A stretch of 64,000 nucleotides of DNA from Macquaria australasica (Eukaryota; Chordata; Actinopteri; Centrarchiformes; Percichthyidae), in the NCBI GenBank assembly GCA_005408345.1, contig SEMN01000205.1, positions 186,001-250,000 of the forward strand, written 5' to 3'. The notes below the pieces were generated by a model, which saw only the letters and a program-made list of their open reading frames with translations, made no database searches and had not been told where the DNA came from. The position numbers and the translations under genes are program-made. This document shows positions 37,001-49,415 of the stretch, one piece after another (within the stretch, counting starts at the first letter, position 1; each line of letters begins with the position of its first letter).

Positions 37001-38128
37001 TAAAACATATTTCAGACAAGTGCTTTGGTGAAAGATTTTTAAAATCACACTGTTTTGCCTCTCCAATGATACAGTTCTTGTCATCTATTATCTGAAAGGC
37101 AGCACATCATCCTTAATGAATTATCTCCCTCTCTTTCTGTCTATTTTAAGTCAGTGATTTTATTAATTGTCCAGAGAGCACCTGCGCAAGAGCATGTTAC
37201 TCAATAGAAATGTCACAAGTAAAGGGATCAACACTGCCAGTCTAACAGGCCAGCCTGTTATCAGATGTTACACAGAAGGGCCAGGTGATTGCACCGGCTA
37301 CAAGTCCTTATGTTACACAGTTGGCAGGCTTCTCAGATGCAGCGGACTGATAGACCAGAAGCACTGCTTAGCCGGGTCACTTGTCTGGAGTAGGGTCTGT
37401 TTTATTTACATGCATACGAGAATGCAAGAGATATATCAAAGGAGGGGCGGAGATTTGTTTGTTCTTCATTTTCAAGGCAGGCCTTGTTATATATCCAGTT
37501 TTTCCATTTCCTCAAAGCTAACTATTACACCATAGAAACAGTTTATTCACATTTATATTGTGTGGCACATTATTTTCAAGATTTACACATTGCACAGTAA
37601 AATATAATGTATTAATTTTAGTAGCCTGCTCAAGAATGGAGAGGAATCAGAGTTAAAGGGTGGATACCAATTGCGATTGTTGGGCCAGTTATAGTCAGAA
37701 AATGGGTGTCAGGACAGACTGGACTAAGTAGGACCGAGTTCACTACTCAACAACTATTCATGAGACTATGCACACTATGTAGAATTGTAGCATTTTAGGA
37801 GTAACCTGTGTTGAGCTCTGCGTATCTCAAGGATTCAAAACTGTGTTGGAAAGTAACTTCCATTGGATTTCCTTTGCTTTCACAACCATGTCCTATCTCT
37901 TTTCTCTCCTGTGATCTCTTCTGTTCACTACAGCATCTTTTTTTTCTTTCTAGGATAAGGACTCTAAGATAGTCTTCCTCCAGAAAGCAGTAGATGTCGT
38001 GATGCTGGTGAGTGGCGAGCCTCTGGCGGCAAAGCCAGCACGCATTGTGGCCGGCCATGAGCCGGAGAAAACCAACGAGCTGCTGCAGGCCATGGCCAAG
38101 TGCTGCCTCAACAAGGTCTGTTGAGACA

Positions 38129-38196
<68 letters not shown>

Positions 38197-41100
38197 AGCT
38201 GAATGGGAAATTGAAAACACTCTTTCTCCAATTCTCCAATGTCTCCAATTTATTCATTGATCATGTTGTTATGAAACAAATGTAGTTATGGCGCTACATA
38301 AAAAGAAATTTCATTGTGTGTTGTTTTTCACATCAAAATATTATACTCTTGTCCAGCCACCTCTGGTAGAAATTTGAAATACTTTAATTGAACCCTGGAG
38401 ATGAAATGTAAACAGATGAGTTGGTGCCTGGGGGATAATTATGTATCATGTCATGTAGGCAATTCTTGGTAAAATAAAAGAAATACCTCTCAGATCTTAT
38501 GCAACATTTTTGTTTTGAAGACATCTGATTATGAATGTAATGGAGATAATATTTCAAGTTTTTCAACTTGTATAAAACAAAAGTACGGTGGTGCAGTGGT
38601 TAGCACTGTCGCCTCACAGCAAGAGGCTTCTGGGTTCCAACCCACCGGCTGGCTGGGGCATTACATGCAGGTTAGGTTAATTGACGGCTCTAAATTACCT
38701 GTAGGTGTGACTGTGAGCGTGAATGGTTGTATGTCTCAGCCCTGTGATTGACTGGCGACTTGTCCAGCATATACCCCGCCTCTTGCCCTATGTCAGCTGG
38801 GATCAGCTCCAACCCCTGCGACCCTCTAAGGATAATATAGATAATGAGCTTTTTAAGATGTTGTATCCATCTTTTTCTTTGGAGAACACTTTTACATTGT
38901 TGCCTCAGTGCTATGTTGTGCTGCATTATTAAACCCTTTTGTTCGCCCCTTCCACTGGGAGGTCAATGTCAGCCACAGAGTAGCACTTTTTAACAGTTAC
39001 AGTTTTAGTGTTTTACCAGAAGATGCTTTCCAACGTGATTCGAACCCAGGCCATCCGTTTGAACACACTGCTGTTACCCTCCTTGTTGAATACTCCAACA
39101 ACATTTAATGTTACTTATTGATATTATTGCTGTATTAAATTGAATCCTTCTCCTGCACTTGATCTATAGATGTCCAGTGACGATGCAGTGAAGCGAGTGC
39201 TTGCAGGAGAAAAAGTGGACATGAAGACCAAGGCCAGCACCTCAAGGTCCCAGGACAAGGAAAACAGGGAGGGACATGAACGTCATCTGGATAGAGAGGT
39301 GAGAGTCCTGAGCCTACTCAAATAGTGGAATTTAAAATTTGTAACACACTGCTCAAAAAATCAGTGAGATGATCAAATGAGTTTCCCAGTATGTAGCCGG
39401 GGCCGGCATTAAATCCTCACCCTATGTGCTGGCATGAACTATTCCAGGAGAAGAAAAAGATTACAGAGCGCAGCGGGAGCCGGGACCAGAAGGACCCAGA
39501 CCAGCCCAAAGAGCAGGAGAGCCGACGCAGAGATGGGGAGAAAGAGCACCACCATGACAGGGAGCGCTCAGACAAGCACCACCGTGGTGAACAGGACCAG
39601 AAAGACAAGAGCCGCGACCGGGAGCGGGACAAGGATAAAGACAAAGGACGAGTCAAAGACAGGGACAAGGAGAAGGACAGAGAGAGGGATCGAGAAAGGG
39701 AAAAAGACAAGGAGAGGGACAAAGACAGAGAAAAGACAAGAGATAGGGATTCTCACAGAGAGCGGGAGAGAGACAAGGACAAACGAAGAGACCGAGACAA
39801 AGAGCGGGAGAAAGAGAGAGAGCGACACAGACAAGGGGAAGAGAGGAACAAAAGTGGAGAGAGTGGCAATAGCAAGGTATGCCACTTCACCCCACTCACT
39901 TCTTAAATGTTAGCAACAAATGCCATTACTTATGTATTTATTTATTCATTTACATTCTGTGTGTGTTTGTGCTTAGAGAGTATCAGAGGAACCACAGCAG
40001 AAACCCAGCCCTGAAGAGCCTAGCAAAACAGCCAAACCCGTGCCAGTGGTAAGTTCTAACTTTTGGCATAAAATTCACACATAATATAATGTCTATCATT
40101 TGGACCATTTTATTTTCTCATCCGCAATCATGGTGTGGCAGAGTTTCCTGTATGTCAAGTCAGCCAATTCAGTTCAGTTAAACTTGACATTTTATACAAC
40201 TTTTTAAGCAATTCAAATGTATTTTCTAATGTTGTGCTTCTTGTTCTTGCAAGGAACCTAATGAAGAGGTATTCAACCCTGCAGAAACAATCAGTAGAAA
40301 ACTAGACCTGTGTATTAGAGACATTTTAGTCTTAGAATGTAGTGACTATAGCATTGGCCTTGGGGTGGCTGGCTGCTTGGTTTAGTGCTAATTTGGGCTA
40401 TAGTGTCTGTGATGTCTTATTTCCTCTTATCCATGTAACTGATAAATGTGACTATTTAGTGTATGGTGTAATGACGTGTTCTTTGCCTATGCAGCCTGCA
40501 GAAGCAGTTGAGAGCCAGGTAAGAACTGACTAGTTTAAATGTTGGTTTGACAGTGTGTATCAGGCTTGAGATGTTCAGTTAAGCATAAAACCACCCAGTT
40601 TTCAACCATGGAAAGCAGTTGGTTACCCATCACAATTATTCACAATTTTGATGATGATGCCTGTGAAAGTATTTTATTGAATTTCTGCTGTTGAAGCTTC
40701 CAGTGCTTGTTCTCACAGTCACTTCTGTCATTTGGCTTTTACAAAAGGCAGCTGCTCTTGCTTGTGTGCTGTGCTAGAATGTTGCATGCCAACATTCCAA
40801 TGTTTTTGTATCGTAGTATGACACTTCAGGATATATTTGTCAGTAGTTTAAATCATATTGTATTTTTTCTGATATCTGATCCAGTATGTTTGGCTGGTGT
40901 TGACTGTATATTGAACCTACACCCACAATTTCCTCCTCTCTAACTTTTGTATTTTGCATGGAGAGCTCTGTCTGTATGCATGCTTTAAAAGATAATTTGG
41001 CATGTTTATTTGTGCTTAATAGAACTATACCATACCTCAGTGTGCCTCAAGCTGACTAAAAGAAATCATAAATGATGATGAATGGTTAGCACAATAGAGA

Positions 41101-44100
41101 GCCGTACACGAGAGGGCTTCTCCAAACCCAGCAACAATGAGTGAGTGATGTGTTGCTTTTATGGTCCTAAAGTTGTATCTCTTTCTTGCTTGTCTTTCCT
41201 CCTCTCACAGTCTGATAGTCCAGCTAGAATACCTCGGCCTTCATCTGCCAAAGGGCAGAGGCGGAGACCCAAAATTGGAGGTCAAGGTAACACCCCCCTC
41301 CCCCCAACACCCTATTTTAATCACCTATACCAATGAGGCATATCTCACATAGTTAATACAGATATCAACAATAATTAATCATTGACAGAAGGGCTTTTCA
41401 GTACATCCAAATTGATTTTACAGTTGACTGCTTTCTATTTGCACTCCACTTGTCTAATAAAATCACTGACTAGTTTCCCTTAGTGGGAGGCAGAAATCAG
41501 GATTGCTGTTGGCAGAAGCAATAAAAGCTTCATAGAACTGACATTAAGAAAAACATTCCCAAAAAGATTTCCCTGAATATATTACAGAGATACACTATAT
41601 TGGTTAATATGTCTTTCACACTCCACATTTAGTGTCACCTTGCTCTATAATGGTTTTCATAGTATTAGAGAGGAAGCTAACAATGCCTTGTTTTTTGTTT
41701 TTGTTTTTTTTTGCTCTCAACAGATGAATCTGACAGTGAGGGAGGTAATTGTTCTCCATCTCATCTCTCGTGCACTTGCATGTAAAAAAAAAAAAAAAAA
41801 AAGGGTATAAAGGTTTTTAACATTCACACACGAATTTCTCGTGGAAATGGGGTCAACATGACAGAAGAGTTGGTGCACTTGATCTAAAAGGCATTTTGAG
41901 GATTGTTGTGGTAAGTTTCAATAATGGAGAAGGAGAGAATTAAAATCAGTCAGTCCCATATTAAAAACCTAATAACCCATGTTTGGTTTTGACTTTTAAC
42001 TTGGTGCATGAAATGACTGATCCTCTAATCTGACTCAGGGATGGCAAACAGGTGTCCTCCCCAAAATGTCAGAGTGCTCCTTTGGGTTCAGGCTCCACAT
42101 TGAGTCACTGGGTGAGCGCAATAACTCATTGAGTGACACACTCAGTGATTAAGCGCAATGGTATTCTTTGTTGAAGCATCCGAGCAAGTCAGTCAGGTTT
42201 ATTTGTAAAGCCCAATATCAGGCCTACAATAGCAGCGGTTCCCGACCCAGCCCAAACTCTTCTAGAACATTCCTCAACAAAAAAACTCCTCAAACAAACC
42301 CTTAGCACAGAAGGAAGAAGTCTCAGGAGCGGCAAAACAAAGAGACACCACCTCCCACCCCCACCCCCATCCTCACACAGGCTGGTGTGCAATAGAATAG
42401 AAAGGGTATGCAGCAAAAAGACATTAGCAGAAACAAACAGAACGTTATAATAGTTCATAGAAATTTCAGTTAAGTCCAAAAGGATCAAATCTATTATGGG
42501 TCCAATAGCCAGTCGTCACATCAATCCCAAATCTCCTGCTCAGATTTTGAAGTACATGAGAGGATGTATGGAGTTTTAGAAGGAGCTCTCAAATATGAGC
42601 CTTAGCATGGGCTGGAAGTCAATGCAAGGAGGCTAGAGGCCAAGGTTATATGTCTGAATTAATGTGCCCTTGTTGTAATTCGTGCCACGGTGTTGTGAAC
42701 TAGCTGTAGCTTTGTCAGAGTGGTAGTATTTAAGCCAGAGAAAGGACATTGGTGTGTACCTTAAGTGTGTGTATTGAAGTGTCAGTGCTAAGGACAGGGC
42801 TAATCCTTGCTATATTATACTGAGCTAACTACAAGTCATTGTTGTCCTTTCACAGACGGAGATGCTCAGTTAGCCCAGAGACCTGCCCTCCAGGAAAATG
42901 GAGATACTGCGTCAGTGCTATCCGACATGGCCTCCAGGTCTGTACAGTCAACACTGAACCTTCACTCATTTTGCAAACGTGCAAAAATGTTTTTCACATT
43001 TAAGAAAAAATCTGACTTGCTCTACCTTAGCCGCATTTATCCGTCAAACATGTACATACACATGTACATATACCAGGCTCGACACAATATGATCAACACC
43101 TGAACAAAATATAATGCAATATTGTACCAATAGCTATTCAATAAATCACACATTTATAAAGCTTGTGAAGTTTTTGTTGAGAATGTTGAGATGTTAATTC
43201 AGTTATGTGGTCATTTTATTAAGGGTGTAGTACGAATGGTATTGCATTGTATCGTATTGCTTTATTTATTTAAAAGTTATGGATGTTTGGCCTTTGAAAC
43301 TTATTTTTTCTCTTGGGCCCGATCCAGGATCAGTTCCAGTAGATTACACAGTTGAATAAATGCCTTTTAATTTGGATAATTATGAATGCTCTGTTCTTTA
43401 CCTGACTAATAAGTTACAATTGATTGTCTGTGCAGCTGTGTTATAGCAGTTTTACTGTTATTAATATTGTAAATGTTTATTGTTCCAAGCAACAATTATC
43501 ATCCTACAAGTCTGAATGACTCCGTGTAGCTGTCACAAAGTGGACCTTTGGCAAATCACAGGGAGCTGTTAACCGAGAAATTGGCTTGTAAAAGAAGTCA
43601 AGAAAAAAAAAACATAGCCTGTGAAACAAAATAGAAATGACTTGTATAAATGCAACCATATTTAGTTCTAAAATTGTTATTTAACAGCTTATTTCAGTAG
43701 TATAAGTATAATCCTTTCATCCTACAGCAACAGGCGAATACCACGGCCCAGCAGTGCTCGCCCAGCACCTCCCCGAGTCAAGAGACAGGAAAGTTACACT
43801 GATGTGACCCCGGCTGAGAGGTGACTCCACCACACGTTTATGTCATAAGTCTAATTCATACTGGCAAGGATGAAAGCCTCCTCTTCTTTGTGAATACATG
43901 CATAGTCCGAACACAAGTCTCATTCCTGCCAGCGGAAGAGATGGATTATTAAACCAAATGTCGTAGGCACACTGGATGAAGATGGTGTTTGTGACTGTGT
44001 AATAATAGAGCAAATCTAACCAATCAAACCAGTCAACAGTTACGTAAAGGATAAAGGTGTCTACAAGATGGCAGCATTATGCTATGTAAGTTTTCAGTTA

Positions 44101-47100
44101 GAAATGAGTCAAGCCCTTTGTCTTTCAGGCTTTCCAGTGCCAAGCCCTCAGCACCAGTCATCATGGATGGGAAGAGGCTGTCTGAGGACGAGGAGGATGA
44201 CGATGAGCAATTTGTCGTGGAGGAAGCTGTCCCTCCACCTTCAGATGCTTCTGAGATGGGAGTGGTAAGTGACTTGAACAGCGAGTTGTTCAAATACCAC
44301 TGGAAAACAAAAGCCTTGGATAGTTATCTACTATTCTTTCTGTTACAGGAGCCTGCACAAGAACTCGACAGTGAAGACAAACATGGTACACTCTCATATT
44401 TGTTTTTTTTCTTATTTTTAAAGGAGCAGTAATGCCACATTTTCTCCTGATTTTCTTCTTGCTGAAGTAAGCCACCTGGTGGTTTGAGGAAACAGATCTT
44501 TCACTTTTCCTCTCATTGTTTCTCTCACTGTAGGTGGCCTTGTTAAAAAGATCCTTGAGACCAAGAAAGACTATGAATTATCTCCATCCTCCCCCAAATC
44601 TAAAGAACAGGTATGTACAGTTATAGCAGTAGTTCCACTAGAGGGCAGTATCAGCCTAGTTATCTCCAACTCATCTCTATCAGAGACTCAGAGCTCATGT
44701 TTTGTGACGTGTCTCTGTGTCTACCTACCTGTTATTATGTGCTGTAACACAAATTGCCTCTCTGAGGACAGTACCGTTTTCTAAACTAAACTAATGTTAA
44801 ACCTCGCCATCAGTTCTATCAGCCATTCTTTCTGGAAAGTTTTGCTCCCCAGGGCAAGTGTTTTAACCACAGTGAAATGCCCACTGCAACACTGGTTCTT
44901 ATCAAAAGAAAGATATAAACGAATGGAGTGGAGAGGTGTAATTGCACCGCCTTCTAACCACAAAAATGCTCCCCTTCAGTGGAGCTGAAGGGCTAATAAC
45001 CAGACAAGCCAGTATGGCCTCTAACAGACCACACACAATTGATACACACATCAAGATGTCTGGAGCCAAATGAGCTTGTTTTCTGGGGTTGCTCAATATT
45101 TTACGTATGCTTACATTTTGTTAGGGTTTTATGGTATCTGCCATCTTGGAAACTAGCTTTTAGTGCAATCTTGTTCTGACTGTTCACACCCCTTCCCCAT
45201 TTGTGGACTTATTCCAGAAAACAGGCAATTCACAACCAGTTTTTCAGTCATTGTGTTTTTCAGTCCTGATGAATTTTCTCCCCAAACGTCCTCCATTAAA
45301 ACTCCAACACACACAGGGATCAGGTTTTCTTGTAAAGTTCATCCTTTCTTCTCATCTTCACTTTGATTTAGACTTTATATTAGACATGAAAGACCTGCTT
45401 TTTCAAGGTGATGCATTACTGCTGTTGCTCATGCGTTCCCCTCTGTCAGCATATTTATCAGCCAGAGAGAGAGAGAGAGAGACATCTTTCATCATTATTT
45501 GGAGTGTGAATCAGTGTGAAGCTTACAGTTTGGTCTGTACTCCATGGTGTGAGGTGGCTTACGCTGTCTGCTTTGGGTGGTCCTCTTCATCGAAGCATAC
45601 TCTCCCGGCATCCCTTCCTAGCTGACCACCCTGACTCTGATGGACGCACTGTTTTGGACTGTCACTCATGCAGAAAGGCCCCCCGATCTATCCCCTCCTA
45701 GCTCCGGCTTCAGACATCATCCCTTGTAACTCACACCTGAAGTTGTCTCAGCTTAGCCACCAGTAAACTGGAATAGGAATTTGTAGGCCCAGAATTTAAC
45801 CAACATGCACATGTGCATGTTAAATGTAGTTTTTACATATCTCTACCCACCTCAACAGTTCTCTTAAAAATCATCTATCTCAAAAAAGTATGCAAGTCCA
45901 ACCAACCAAACATACATACACAGGCACACACACACAGGCAAAACATCCAAAATAGCGCAGCTATTTGTGTAACATGAGCAAAGCCTTGAAGAGTTTATCC
46001 TAATTTTCTTAATGCAGCCTGCTCAGTTTACAGGGGTTCCAAACCTTCATTTCAGGAGTATCCTGTATGGTCTGCACGGGCAGCTTAGAGCAGGTATGTC
46101 TGCACATAGGAACTGTTCAGTCCTCCCCTCCATCATTATTGGCCCTGCCTCGTCAGCTGTATAAAGAACTATAATGACTTCCTTCCAGACATGAAAGGGA
46201 GGAGAGGTCAGCTTAATGGAGTGGTATTTTTTCTTGTAATCACGGTAAAACACGCCAGGTCAAAAATGTAAATATTGAGCTTCCTCATTCTATGTGGTAT
46301 GACAGGTTTGAAATTCATTTTCTTAAAACACCAAAGTTTATCAAAACACTGCATCTGAGTGAGTCACAAACCACCCTGATTTTAAGATCCAACATCATGT
46401 TCAGTTAAATCCAGTCTATATGTTAATACCCCCATTATAATTTATGTTCTTTGTCATTTCTGAATTAATTTTGCTATTGTTAATGCCAGTGCCTAGGTGC
46501 CCCATTGCTGTACTGATGTAAATAAAGGGAATTCTTAAACAGTCAAATGATTGCATTTTGCCATGTCCCACTACAGTGTGTGTGACCAAAGAATTTGCTG
46601 TATATTTATGGGGATAACCTTCCTCATGACCCCTCGGTGGTATTGTATATTATTCCAAGATACTTCTCTTTTTATTTAGACAGAATCTGCCCCTTGCAGC
46701 AGCTGCGTTTTCATAAGAATTTCTGTGTACTCTTTTTTTCCCCCTTTTCTTTGCCCCCATCAAATTAGCCTTGATGAAGGTTTGTAATGTATAAATAAAC
46801 TCTGTGGCATACAAATGGATGGCTGTTGAGTGAGAGTCACGGAGGAGAAGGGCCAGAATACTCTCTGCAGAATTGTCAAGAAAATAAATACTCCTCTCTG
46901 CAGACCTCTGTGTCTTCATAAACATCTAGCGTTTTTTGTGGAAACATAAGGAAATGGCCCTGTGGCATTCCATTAGTCATATTACTTTTCTAGAGGTCAC
47001 ATTGACTTGTTAAAGGAATTTGGTCAGGTTTATGAGGAGTACCTACCTGAAGCACCCATGGCCTGTTATCAGACCAGGTCTCAACCTTGACAACAGTTTG

Positions 47101-49341
47101 ATTATGATCATAAGTCATATCTTCAAACCCTTCAAAATTGCCTTTTCTCTCCATGAGAACATTTGAATGATGAACCACCATTTTTAGGATACAGTTTCCA
47201 TTTCCAGTTACTGCAGTATAGCCAGTGGTCCCTTTGGAAGTTTCCTTTCAGTTGCCCCCATAGCCTAGGGTGGTGATCTCAGTTGTCTCCCCAAGGGGCT
47301 ACAGTGACCTTGCAACAACATCCTGTAACCTCATTGGCCGTAAGCTTTTCTCCTCACCTCACTAACGCCAAGCTATTTTTATGATCTAGCCAGACTTTTG
47401 AATGGCCTTCTATGAAAAATGGTGAGGAAGCCCATAAACAACGTCCAGAGCCAATTCTCATCCTCTGCTTGGCTCCCTGGCTCACCCCTCAGGGACACAT
47501 TGTAAAAACCATCAGGATGTGCATCAGTGTCTTCAAATTGCCACCAGTAGCCAGTAGAATTGCTCTTAGAAGCTCTAAAGTTGTTATATGTGGTCTTCAA
47601 TGAACTAGACATCCTTTGACAAATCCGATTTTTCATATCGGCATTTGTGATGATGAAAGAGCAGCTGTGCCACAACCTACTGTAACCACTATAACTTGAT
47701 TGTGGGCAAAGCAGCTCTAATGAGAGGTTTGTACATTTGTCTCTCATCCTCCTGTTTTGACCAAAGTGAAACTGATTAATCAACAGTTATGAATGAATAA
47801 GTGAATGAAGCTTCTCTCCTTGTGAGGGAAGCTGATCTTTTATCAACAAATTGTTGTTTTCCCAGCTAATGATACCCTAGAGGTTGCTCCGCCGCTGACA
47901 GGTTCTATGCTTGCACGCCATTTTTCTTGTCAGAGGATACTTTGAAGAATGTTTTCCTCTTGCCTCAGAAAATCCCTATAAGCAGTACATAAATCACAAT
48001 TTTGCCCGCGTTTCTTAATTAAGCTGATTAAGCATGTGAAATGTGAATTTCACATTTTATTGTACCTTGCTGTGGTACAATACGTCCATGAGAATTTAAT
48101 TCTGTTGTGTCTCCTTTGAAGGAGACCCAAGCAGAGATAAAATTAAAGATTTCAACTCCACAAGTGTGTTGCCGTCCAACAACAACACAAATACTGATGA
48201 AAGTATTTATTTATGTACTTTGACAAGATAGTCATCTTGATCTACACAACTATACTGTAGGTATAAAACCCTTTTAAACCAAACTACCTCCACTTATCAG
48301 TCCACCTGCCCTTTTTAGCACCAGCCATTCTTCCCCATTGCCTGGGGCTTTCATCACTGTCTGAGAAACCGGCCCCCCTTCCTCCTCTCTCACCTTCTAC
48401 TCCTCTGTGGTCCCCACATCTAAATATTGTTCTGTGATCTGGGTGAGAAAAAGGAAAACTAGGAGCACACAGGTCTCGTAGACCCCGACAGAGACCTCCA
48501 TAAAGCTGTGATTTATATCCACCCGGACAGAGTGCACACGAACCAGGGGTCATGTTTTCACGCCATGTTTTATTTTCCAACAGAGAAGGAGAGGGGGGGG
48601 GGGGGCGAGTTAGCAAGGGGACGGCAAATAGAATGAAGCCATGGGTCCTGTGTCTGTCTGTGCTGCGCAGACCAGACTGCAGCCAGGCAGACCGAATGAG
48701 CCGTAGAGTGTTTGTGTAGCTGCAGGGTTCACAGCACCCATTGGAAAGCCACCCACCTTGTTAGGGGACCGCTGCGCCAAGGCATTACTTTCAACCCTCA
48801 CACTCTCGAACCACCGCAAATGGGTAACAAAGAGTGAGGTTGTCAGACATTTGTACTTGTTTCCTGAAAAGAAATGACATCAAACAAAATTGTAAATTGT
48901 AATTACTGAGCTGTTTGGTTTGTTTTAAGAGATGGCTTGATAAGGCAAATGCTGTGCGCCAGCTATGCCAAGCATATGTGGCCGGCTACCCGAGCGGGCT
49001 CTATGACAGATTGTATGTTTTGAAGCTGTCATTTAGTTTACACACTGTCGCATATATGATTTCTGCTGCCTCATGAAGGCAGGTGCTCCCATCTGTGGAG
49101 CCAAATAGCATAAATTGGGCCAAGAGTTAAACTTGAAAGGAGGCATAAGTGTAGTAGTTGTTACTCAATACTGTAGTAAAATAACCCCACTGCCACAGCC
49201 TGTTACTAAATTAGACAAGACTTTAATACCAAGAGTGCGTGTGGGGGCTGTGTGTGTCCACTGTATGCTTCATCTAAACCTCTGCTTGGTCTTTGTGTGT
49301 ATGTGTGTGGCTTTAGGGTTGCAATACTGAGTGCTTTCACA

Positions 49342-49415
<74 letters not shown>

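Noticed and set aside
39037..39060. tRNA-like GATTCGAACCC word
   Set aside because: Matches a B-box-like core but no A box or cloverleaf could be found around it.
39434..39913. Second plus-strand and antisense long frames over traf3ip1 exon 5
   Set aside because: Low-complexity AG-rich exon produces open frames in several phases; only the frame continuous with flanking exons fits IFT54.
47379..47783. 134-codon minus-strand open frame in the large traf3ip1 intron
   Set aside because: No similarity to a known family recognised and no splice context; likely chance.
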